In this document: positions 1 to 8,047 of the stretch, piece after piece
How the letters are laid out: every line of letters begins with the position of its first letter
Numbering within the stretch: position 1 is the first letter of the stretch
NCBI GenBank assembly: GCA_900323505.1
Contig: OOIN01000031.1
Span: 496,001-560,000 of the forward strand
Length of the DNA stretch: 64,000 nucleotides
Reading direction: 5' to 3'
DNA from: Ustilago trichophora
Lineage: Eukaryota; Basidiomycota; Ustilaginomycetes; Ustilaginales; Ustilaginaceae
Translations under genes and position numbers: made by a program
The notes under the pieces: model-generated
The model's input: only the letters and a program-made list of their open reading frames with translations
Databases searched by the model: none
What the model was told of the DNA's origin: nothing

Positions 1-433
1 CTGCAACGATCTCTTGCTCTCCCTCAGTCGATACTGTAGGCACATCAAAGCCGAGCGTCTTGAGCCATCTCGGCAGCTCTTCCTTATCATCTGCAATCTC
101 GTCCTCATCGACTGCTCCTTCCACATCCTCCTGTTGCAACCTCGAGTACTGCTTGGATTCAGCAGCCTTGCTCCACCTCTTCCGCAGTCTGCTGCTTAGT
201 AGATATGGGACCAGGTAGAGCGCAAACGACGAAGTGTTGGCGTAGGTGACGAAAAAGGGCTTATCGTATCCTCCCGTGGTCAACAGAGCGTTGGTGAGAA
301 AATTCGAAGCTGTCCACAGCACAACGACGATGAGCAGCAGAAGCAAGCCTTGCATGTAGGATCTGCGTCTGCGATGGGATTGGGATTCCTCCGCAGAAGG
401 GACCGGCCCTGAAAAAGAGGAGGTATCGGCCAT
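1..433 (-). CDS. DMT-superfamily transporter, SLC35F5/YML018C-like (5' part only)
   Basis: The reverse strand reads openly from an ATG at 433 to the window edge (144 codons); the rest lies outside. After a short Ser/Arg-rich cytosolic head there is a hydrophobic segment (about residues 28-50) followed by LTTGGYDKPFFVTYANTS and a second membrane segment. This YDKPFFVTY..TS pattern is typical of the SLC35F5 / yeast YML018C-THI74 branch of drug/metabolite transporters, which sit in the vacuolar or endomembrane system; their substrates are poorly defined. After the second segment comes an acidic linker rich in Glu/Asp, as in that branch. The family assignment rests on the N-terminus only, so substrate and completeness cannot be judged. 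Confidence 0.75.
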   Translation of the reverse strand, partial: MADTSSFSGPVPSAEESQSHRRRRSYMQGLLLLLIVVVLWTASNFLTNALLTTGGYDKPFFVTYANTSSFALYLVPYLLSSRLRKRWSKAAESKQYSRLQQEDVEGAVDEDEIADDKEELPRWLKTLGFDVPTVSTEGEQEIVA

Positions 434-1349
434 ACTGTTTGGTGATGGGGTCGGACGCCGTTTTTGGAGGATGATGGTGGTAGGGGATAGGCTAAGGGCA
501 AGGAGACTCAGCTCTGAGCAAAGCCGGCCCAATACGTGGCCGTTGAGTCAGCGATCGGATAGCTATCCGACGACGTTGAAATGTGACAGTCTCGAGAGAG
601 AGAAAGAGGAAGAGGAAGAGCAAGAGGTGGTATGATGATAGGAGAAAGGGCGGCTATCAAAAGAACGGCTTCTCCGCTTCGGTGACATGATAGCAAAAAA
701 AGTGGCTTGCATCTCACGCTTTCTTACATTCAAAGTCACGAAATACGAAATTCGCGTTTTTTGAGTGATTTTTGGCCAAACTTTCTTTTGCGGAGAACCC
801 TTTTTGGCTGCGAATGAAATGACAATCGAGCACGCGATACGTGCATCTTTGAGGGAGAAAGAGAGCAAAAGGACGACTCAGCTTCTTTACGACCGGCGAG
901 ATGTCCTCCGGCGGTTGCTTCAGCAATGTTAGGTTTGAGCACAGCACATTTGAAAATCGGCAGCGCTAAATCTCATCACTCTCAATTGAGATAGATGCCT
1001 TTGCTATCAGTCTCACCCCCGCACCAACAACAAACAAGGGTATTTTCAAGCTACTTATCCCTGCTCATTGGAAGAGCAACGGAGCCAACACTTTACACAT
1101 GACGAAGAGCAGCACAAATCCCAACTCGAACGATAGGCAGACGTGGAAACGGCTCTTGTTGTGTTTTGGTGTTATGCTTAGAGAAACGACGGCAATCATT
1201 GAATGCGCAAGGAGAAGTGCAAACGATAGGGTGTCCTCCGTCTGCGAAGTTTTTCCCCCTGATGCAGCAGCTATCACCATCATCATCCTCAAGGCGACAA
1301 ATCGTGCTGCCTATCAACAGCCGCGTATGCATGTTGGAAAAGAATGCGC
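434..1349. other. Gene-free stretch between the transporter and NAC alpha
   Basis: Holds the promoter and leader of the leftward transporter gene and the 3' side of NAC alpha. A purine-rich tract (about 595-630) lies upstream of the transporter ATG and could be part of its leader. The ORFs here are short, overlap each other and resemble no family I know. I see no RNA gene or repeat. Confidence 0.5.
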
Positions 1350-2156
1350 CTAGGAGGCGTTCATGATGGCGTTGATAAGGTCACCGTTGGACTCCTTGAG
1401 TGCCTTGACGGCCTTCCTTCGGGAGCAGTTGACCTGCTGCATGACGAGGTCGATGTCCTTGGCGTCAACACCCTCCTCGTCGATGGGCGAGTCATCGTCC
1501 TCCTCTTCTTCCTCGACCTTCTTCTCGGCACCGGCACCCGAGTTCTGGAGCGACTCGGCGAGCAGGCGCTCCTGAGCCTCGGCCTGAGCCATCTGCTGGG
1601 CAGCCTGGGCCTGGGCGAGCTGCGACATGTCCTCAGCCTTGGCCTCACCGAAAACGATGTAGACGTCCGAGTGCGAAGACTTGTAAACCTCGGGCTGGGC
1701 GATCACGTAGAGGTGCTATTTGTGTGCGTAATCAGTGGAGAGGTACGAGAAAGCTAACGATGGTCAGTCGAGGCTTCCTAAGACAGAATTGGGCGAAAGG
1801 GTTGATCAACTTACACCACGGGGGCGGCGCATGGTAACACGGGTGATACCACCGACCTTCTTGAGGCCGATACCCTGGAGAGCCTTGCGCGACTTGCGCT
1901 CGGCACGCGAAGCAACCTTGTCGGAAGCATGGACGTCAGCTCCGGCATCATCGAAGTCAAACTCCTGGACGTTAAGCTATTGTCGTAAAAAGAGTTATAG
2001 AACATGGTGTGTTGGGGATGGAACAAGAGGCAATAATGCGGTCAGCTTTCTGGATTGGGTCAAGTCGACAATCTGCCGGTATTGTTGGTAGTGGTTGCTG
2101 GAGTTGAAACTCACGTCCTGAACGTCGTCGGCGATCTCTTCAACGGTGGCAGACAT
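1350..2156 (-). CDS. EGD2: Nascent polypeptide-associated complex subunit alpha
   Basis: Alpha subunit of NAC, the ribosome-bound heterodimer that shields nascent chains. Three exons: 2115-2156, 1815-1976 and 1350-1715, with donors GTGAGT and GTAAGT and acceptors ATAG and AATAG, give 189 residues, close to the usual size. The NAC domain spans exons 2 and 3 (around [15 protein letters not shown] and [11 protein letters not shown]), including the conserved [10 protein letters not shown]. An acidic linker (EEEEEDDD) follows, and a C-terminal UBA domain ([20 protein letters not shown]) identifies alpha rather than beta. The start is the ATG at 2156, because its 14-codon exon ([14 protein letters not shown]) joins in frame. 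Divergent from ISA2 with about 730 bases between. Confidence 0.92.
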
Positions 2157-2887
2157 TTTGACTGCAAATTGGTAAGCAATGCGAGAAAGAAAGGTCGGAG
2201 GATTGTTTTGCAAAAAGTGGTTTCAGTATTTGTTGAACAAAATTGAAGTGTATTGTCGATGCTGGTATCGGTGTTGGTATAGATGCGTACTGTGATGGGG
2301 GAATTTGTTTAGTGGAGAAACAAAGTTGCTAGAAGGAAAGAAGGAAGAGCGGAGATGCCGATGTTGCACTCGACGACGACGACGACGAAGAGGTTGCAGT
2401 CAGTCACTGCTGAGAGCTTGAAAGGCCCAATCAAGTCTCGAAAAGGCGTCCTGTGCTCGTGTGCCTCTGTGCGTCCTTCTGCCGCCTTCCTTGTGTTCTT
2501 GACTTGAGCACTTCTTCTTCTTCTTGCCCCGCGCGAGTACAGCTCCAATTTAAACTCGTTTCAATCTCTCAATACATACCAAGATGTCAAATTGTATTCA
2601 GACTCCAGCGCACGCCCACTCACCGCAGTTCTTCCCTTTTGCTCGATTTTGGAGGATCCATTTCCATTGTTAGTTGAGTACACGTGACAGCATCACCCAA
2701 ATCGGTTGCAATCGGGGCGATAGATCACCTCCACTCGCCGATGGCGCCAGAGCTGAGTCAATTGTCAGCTTCGGAAACACAGTAACTTTCTGCAACTAAA
2801 TCCCAAGACCCTGCAGTGACCCTCTCGACACCTTCTTTCAAGATACCACCATCTATCCTGCTCTCTTCTAGGTCTCCCTCCGCAAGC
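2157..2887. promoter_or_regulatory. Divergent promoter region of NAC alpha and ISA2
   Basis: About 730 bases between two outward-facing start codons, so it should carry both promoters. A (GAC)n/(GTC)n-like tract near 2370-2390 and a CTT-rich tract near 2510-2525 are the visible low-complexity parts. I cannot assign factor sites. Confidence 0.5.
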
Positions 2888-3520
2888 ATGATGCGCTCAA
2901 TACTCCAATCTACCTCGGCGAGATCTGCTCTCCGCACCGCACAAGCGTCTTCACCGGCAACGAGGCTCGCATCACAAGTTTCAAGAAGAGCACTATCTGC
3001 CCTAGCATCCTCATCAGCGGCTCGCACACCTCTCCTTGCATCCAGCGGCACCACATTACCCTCAATCTCTACAAGTACGTCATCGCTACTTGTACGCACA
3101 TCACAGATACGGTTAGCCACCACGCTACTTCGCAAACCAGACGAACCAGACGAACCCGAAGTCTACCGAGACGGCGAACCTACCATCATCGCCACTGAGC
3201 GAGCCATTAATCAGCTTCAGAAAGTTGCAGAGCGTGAGAACAACCCGTCATTGGCATTGAGAGTCGCTGTCGAACCAGGAGGATGCCACGGCTACCAATA
3301 CAAGATGGAGCTTACCGAAGAGATCGAAGATGATGATTTCCAATTCGAGGTGCACCCTGGCGTATGTATCTTAGTCGACAGCATCAGTCTGGCACTCGTA
3401 CGCGGTAGCACCATCGATTATGTCACCGAATTGATCGGATCCCAATTCGCTATCAAGAACAACCCGCAGGCCAAAGGTGCAGGTTGCGGTTGCGGTGTCA
3501 GCTGGGAACCCGTCATTTGA
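2888..3520 (+). CDS. ISA2: Mitochondrial iron-sulfur cluster assembly protein ISA2 (A-type carrier)
   Basis: A-type Fe-S carrier of the mitochondrial matrix; with ISA1 and IBA57 it matures [4Fe-4S] proteins. The first ATG in frame is at 2888 (Met-Met-Arg), giving 210 residues; upstream codons in the frame lack an ATG. The first 80 or so residues are Ser/Ala/Arg-rich and nearly free of acids, as in a matrix presequence. The HesB/IscA domain follows (about 100-210) with the three conserved cysteines: C133 in PGGCHGYQY, and C200 and C202 in GAGCGCGVSW. The VEPGGCHG..Y pattern favours ISA2 over ISA1. Single exon. Lies 398 bases upstream of CDC37 on the same strand. Confidence 0.92.
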   Translation: MMRSILQSTSARSALRTAQASSPATRLASQVSRRALSALASSSAARTPLLASSGTTLPSISTSTSSLLVRTSQIRLATTLLRKPDEPDEPEVYRDGEPTIIATERAINQLQKVAERENNPSLALRVAVEPGGCHGYQYKMELTEEIEDDDFQFEVHPGVCILVDSISLALVRGSTIDYVTELIGSQFAIKNNPQAKGAGCGCGVSWEPVI

Positions 3521-3918
3521 TCTGCACCAAGCTTGACATCTCACCTGAGCAACGTACTGCTCTAGCATCTTTTCATCCCAACTCAGCCACATGTATACTA
3601 CATTGCCCTCTCAACATGCAACCTTGCTAAGATCTGAAGCAAGACATATGTTAATGTGACAGCATCCGCTGAGTCCCGAAGCTCGAGGTGTAGCCAAAAA
3701 AAGCACTTTGTTAGATTCCCAAGATGTGGAGTGATTCTGGAATCTTCGCAAAAAATCATACCCAAAACGCGCGCGCAGGGACCCATTTCCTCTAAAGTCA
3801 CACACACGCTCAGTCTCGAAAAGACCAACACTTTGCAACTCTTTCGTATCCTCCCCTTTCCCTTCTTCCACCCACTCCGCACATCACCTTCAAGACCCGG
3901 TCAAGAGTAGCTTCAAGG
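3521..3918. promoter_or_regulatory. ISA2 3' end and CDC37 promoter
   Basis: About 400 bases between two rightward genes. A pyrimidine-rich run just before the CDC37 ATG (about 3838-3875) is the only clear compositional feature and probably lies in the leader. Confidence 0.45.
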
Positions 3919-5415
3919 ATGCCGCTCAACTACTCCAAATGGGACAATCTCGAACTGTCAGACGATTCGGACATCGAAGTTCATCCCAACATTGACAAGA
4001 AGTCGTTTATTCGATGGAAGCAGCGCGACATTCACGAGAAGCGAGACCAGCGTAAAGCCGAAAAGGACGCCATTCGGGCCGAGATCGACACCAACAACGC
4101 TCTTTCTCCTAGATTGGAGGAGCTGGTGGAGAAAACCAAGAAGGAAGGATCTGCGTTCTACTCGAGAGAGGTGGCCAAGCTTAGTGCGGGTCGTCAGGAG
4201 AGAGGCAACAAGGATGGTCCCAATGGACCTACGACGGATGATATGATTCTCAGCCTTTTGCTCCAGATTCAGCAGCAGGAGAACGTTAGGGGAAAGAGCG
4301 GCAACGATCTGGATGAGGCTTTGGTGAACGAGTTGGAGGGACACAAGGAGAAGTTGGGTGCAAGGCAGACACAGATCAAGTTCGAGTTGGAACAGATGGA
4401 GAAGGAGGACTCGAAGAAGATCACCAGTGATAGTATCAAGGAAGGTTGGAACTCGGGATACGTTGCCAAGGCCGAACCAGAGCCAGAGCCGAAGTCTGCG
4501 GCGACCAAGGGCAAGAAGAAGGCAGAGACCGTCATCGAGACTCTCAACTCTCCCTCGGCATCTGGATCTGCTACTGCAGCCAACCCCAGCTCTGGCGACG
4601 AGAGCGACGACGAAGAGGACGAGATCCCCGAAGCCGACGACGTTATGCGTCAATTCTCCCAGCTTCCTTCCTGCGTACCCTCTTCTATCCCTCTTTCAGC
4701 CTCTACCCTTCCGTCCAACTTTGACCCAGCCAAATCTCTCAACATCTCTGCCTTTGAAACGGCCCTTCAATTCCTCTCCAAGCACAAATCGCTCCTCAAT
4801 CCTCACGCCAACACCACCGACTCCCTCCTCTTGGAAGCATTCAACGCCCAAATCGCTTCTAACTCCTCCCTCTCCCGTCGTTGCGTCGAGAAGGCACTCA
4901 TGATCCAGTACTGCAACAAGCTTGGCCCTGATGGCGTCAATCTCTTCTTCCGTCGAATGGTAGGTTCCAAAGATGGTCGTGCATCCGTGGTGTATCTCAA
5001 CGACGTCCTTGCCACCTACTCTCGCATTCGAGATCGCTCTAAAGCTCTCTCCGAACAGCAATCTTCTGCTGGAGCAGGAGAAGAACAGATTCAACTCGTC
5101 GCTGAGGACGAAAACACCATCATCGGCTTCGAAATCCCCGATGGTCCCCCACCGGAAGTTATCCAACTCGAAGGCGAAGCAAAGGAAAAACTCGATCCTG
5201 ACGACGTCAAAGCTTGGCTTCAAAAGAGATGGGATATCTTTCAAAGCTTCCCAGAAGATTTTAGAAAGGCATTGGAAACAAAGGAACTCAAGAAAGTCAA
5301 TGAAGTGTTGGGTAGGATGAAGGTCGAAGAGGCAGAAAATGTCGTGGGACTCTTGGATCAGGCTGGAATTTTAAACTTTAGCAGTTCAGAAGTTAGGGAT
5401 GAGACCGGAAAATAA
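3919..5415 (+). CDS. CDC37: Hsp90 co-chaperone CDC37
   Basis: Kinase-specific adaptor that loads client kinases onto Hsp90 in the cytosol. Intronless, 498 residues, close to the fungal norm. The signature N-terminus (NYSKWDNLELSDDSD, then HPNIDKKSFIRWKQRDIH) makes the call certain. S14 and S17 sit in the acidic context of the CK2 site needed for function in yeast. A charged coiled coil (about 30-170), a low-complexity Ala/Ser/Glu linker (about 195-240), the helical Hsp90-binding middle domain (about 250-400) and a C-terminal helical part follow. The start is the ATG at 3919, directly before the conserved motif. Its 3' side faces the transposon at 5617. Confidence 0.96.
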   Translation: MPLNYSKWDNLELSDDSDIEVHPNIDKKSFIRWKQRDIHEKRDQRKAEKDAIRAEIDTNNALSPRLEELVEKTKKEGSAFYSREVAKLSAGRQERGNKDGPNGPTTDDMILSLLLQIQQQENVRGKSGNDLDEALVNELEGHKEKLGARQTQIKFELEQMEKEDSKKITSDSIKEGWNSGYVAKAEPEPEPKSAATKGKKKAETVIETLNSPSASGSATAANPSSGDESDDEEDEIPEADDVMRQFSQLPSCVPSSIPLSASTLPSNFDPAKSLNISAFETALQFLSKHKSLLNPHANTTDSLLLEAFNAQIASNSSLSRRCVEKALMIQYCNKLGPDGVNLFFRRMVGSKDGRASVVYLNDVLATYSRIRDRSKALSEQQSSAGAGEEQIQLVAEDENTIIGFEIPDGPPPEVIQLEGEAKEKLDPDDVKAWLQKRWDIFQSFPEDFRKALETKELKKVNEVLGRMKVEEAENVVGLLDQAGILNFSSSEVRDETGK

Positions 5416-5616
5416 GGTCAAAGATCAGGCTTAAAATTTCGAAAAAGGGGATTATCAATGCAATGTTGATCTTGACATGAGACGATGATGACACTTGTGG
5501 AATGCGGTCGTGTCGATGTTTGTGATGATGCACAAAGATGGGTGGGCGGGCGAAGCGTCAAACCATGCCTTGTAACAACGCTTGATGAGCTTTGTCAAGA
5601 CGAAAACCTGTGACTA

Positions 5617-5663
5617 ACGTAATTACAGTAGTTCCGACGCATGTGTAGTTTCGACGCGTTTTT
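5617..5663 (+). repeat. Left terminal inverted repeat of transposon copy 1
   Basis: Begins ACGTAATTACA and then holds two near-identical 13-base units, GTAGTTCCGACGC and GTAGTTTCGACGC, separated by ATGT. Matches the right end base for base over 47 positions. The doubled unit is a likely transposase binding site (inference). Confidence 0.95.
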
Positions 5664-5844
5664 CAATGTGAGATTATTTCAATATGTGATGGTAGTGGCC
5701 TGCATGATCGTGAGCGCGTTGTTTGTTCCTTGCATGAGCCCCACCATCCCAAATTCTTGGACCCCGGCTTCATCATCGCCGCTTCATCATCAGCAGCTTT
5801 CAACAGCCTTTTGACACCATTATCCAGCAATATCAGCATCCATC

Positions 5845-7684
5845 ATGCCATGCAACCCTCTTTCAAAACGGTCTGTGATGTATCAGGCTGCAACTGCTAG
5901 CAAGCGAGACCAGCGTGAGGAACGCTTGCAGCTGGCCATCAATGAGCTTGAGCAGGGCCAGCACAATAGCATTTGCAAAGCAGCGGCCGTCCACAATGTT
6001 CCGGAATCAACGCTACGCCACCGGATGTTGGGCCGGCAGTCCAAAAAAGGCGCCAATGAAGCTGAACAGGCACTTACAAGTGCTGCCGAGAACGCCGTTG
6101 TCACACACATCCGGCGTTGTGCCTGCAGCGGCTTCCCTCTCATGCCGGCAATTGTAATGGAGTATGCAAACGCCGTTTCTTGGCCTTTGCCTGCCGGCGG
6201 CACGCCAATTAAGCTCAGCCATGCATGGCTGCAGTCGTTCCTGCTTTGGCATCCTGAGATCAAGTCTCATTGGTCTCGATGTCTCGACAATGCACAGCTC
6301 ACGGGCACAGACGAGGCCGGAATACAACAATGGTTCACTCAATTGGCTTCTATACTACATGAATACAATGTTTCTTCAACCAATATATACAATATGGATG
6401 AAACAGGTTTCATGTTTGGTGTAGGTGGCCATGAGCGAGTTGTTGTGCCTTCCGGTGATCAGGCTGCATCATTCAGAGCTCAGCCGGGCAACCGTGAGTC
6501 TGCAACTGTGATTGAGTGCATTGGTAGTGCTGGTCAGGTACTTCCACCGCTCATTATCACCAAAGGCTGAGTTCATACGGTCAGAGAACAGCGGCAAATG
6601 GAGAATGTTCCGGCCACGTGGCGGTTTGCCAAGTCCAACAATGGCTGGACAAACAATGAGATTGCCGTCCAATGGGTCGAAACCATCTTCGACCCGTCCA
6701 CTACGCCATCGCCTTCATCAGCATGGCGGCTTCTCATACTGGACGGTCACGGGTCTCACACCAGCGTCGAGTTTTGCAATGCACTTTGGTCTCGCCGTAT
6801 CATTCCGTTCCTGTTTCCACCGCATGCAACACATGTGATGCAGCCGCTGGATGTCTCAATCTTCCGGCCTTTGAAAGGCCGGTATCAGCATGCCGTCAAT
6901 GAAGCTGCACAGCACGTGGACACAATCAACAAGGCACTCTTTGCCACGTTCTATGCACAGGCTCATGAAATGGTCCTGACACAGTCTGCTGTACAGAAGG
7001 CATTCACAGACTCCAGCATCACCATGAGCCCGAGTCCAAACAAGGTTATTGCTTGGCTTCTGGGCCATTCTGCACCTGTTCCTGAAGAAACACAAACGCC
7101 GCTGCAGGAAGTTGCCGTTCCTGCATCGGATGCAGCCATGAACGCCACACTTGATGCATTCAGGAACGAGCCGGATATCCGTAGAGCCCGGCGTCTCAAG
7201 AGGGCCGTGCTTCAAGCAAACGAGCAAGCAAATGCATCAATTGCAATTCTGGAGGCGGAAAACTCGGTCCTTCATGTTCAAGAGCATCACAGCAAGAAAT
7301 TGGCTCAAAAGGTACGTCGTATCAAGGCAAAGGGTGATCAGCAAGTGCTGTCAAAAGACGTCATGATCACCCGAGAGCATGCAGAAAGAGAGTTGGTGAC
7401 AAAAGGGATTGCAAAGGTATCACAGTCAAAGGGGAAGGACAGGCAGACAGACAAGGAGGTTGTACTACCATCAGCTCTGGCAGCCGCTGATGGCAATGAA
7501 GCAGATATTGATGGTGACGAGGCTTATTCTTCATCATTAAGCACACTAACAACACCATCCATGGAGAATCTTGATGATGAGCCGGGAGAAAATAGAGCCT
7601 CTGTCCGCCATCAGAGATGACGAGGAAGATCCCTTTGGCTTCTTTGATACACTTCCTGCTGGCCCGTCTCGCACACACACATGA
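5845..7684 (+). pseudogene. Transposase of copy 1 (CENP-B/Tigger-like, DDE_1), broken
   Basis: Reads from the ATG at 5845. A Psq-type helix-turn-helix (about residues 18-60, KAAAVHNVPESTLRHR) is followed by a CENP-B-type DNA-binding domain (about 75-155, LSHAWLQSFLLWHPEI). The DDE catalytic core has D185 in NMDETGFMF, D300 in LDGHGSHTS and D336 in QPLDVSIF, giving DD35D spacing as in Fot1/pogo. A TGA at 6568-6570 interrupts the core where copy 2 has Arg (KGRVHTV). The reading continues in the same frame to a TGA at 7618-7620. The conserved tail (GFFDTLPA) is in the next frame, ending at 7682-7684, so an indel lies at about 7560-7592. Intact length would be about 610 residues. Confidence 0.93.
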
Positions 7685-7812
7685 ATTCAGCTTGTTCAGT
7701 ATGTATTGTAGCATCTCATGTACTCGCAATCCAAGTCTCACATTGTTTGGACCTCAAAACAGCCGTGTTCATCATCACAATAAGTACTACCATCATATTA
7801 ATTTTCAAGCTC

Positions 7813-7859
7813 AAAAACGCGTCGAAACTACACATGCGTCGGAACTACTGTAATTACGT
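7813..7859 (-). repeat. Right terminal inverted repeat of transposon copy 1
   Basis: Exact reverse complement of the left end, followed by the TA target duplication at 7860-7861. The identity of the two ends argues against great age, although the transposase is already broken. Confidence 0.95.
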
Positions 7860-8047
7860 TAATGAGTGCGATCTCTCTTGCGCCTGCTACGGTCCCAGGA
7901 CGATCACACCCGATGTCTCTGCCAAAACCCACACACCGAGCACTCACGCAGACGCACACACAAACGCAAACATGCGCAAACCCTGATGAAGCACATAAAA
8001 AAGAGCGTGAACTGTATGGCAAACCCCTTGTGAAGAAAACCCCTAAC

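Larger units (their letters stand above)
5617..7859 (+). mobile_element. pogo/Fot1-type DNA transposon, copy 1 (decayed)
   Basis: A 2,243-base element bounded by perfect 47-base terminal inverted repeats (5617-5663 and 7813-7859) and flanked by TA dinucleotides (5615-5616, 7860-7861), the target duplication of the Tc1/mariner-pogo superfamily. It carries one transposase gene with CENP-B-type DNA-binding domains and a DD35D catalytic core. The gene has one in-frame stop and a late frameshift, so the copy is not autonomous. It sits between the facing 3' ends of CDC37 and COG7, 188 bases from the COG7 stop. A diverged relative lies at 26811-29030. Confidence 0.93.

Noticed and set aside
6568..6570. 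TGA read as a sense codon (recoding) in the transposase
   Set aside because: The same gene also has a frameshift, and copy 2 has TGA at other places; decay is simpler.
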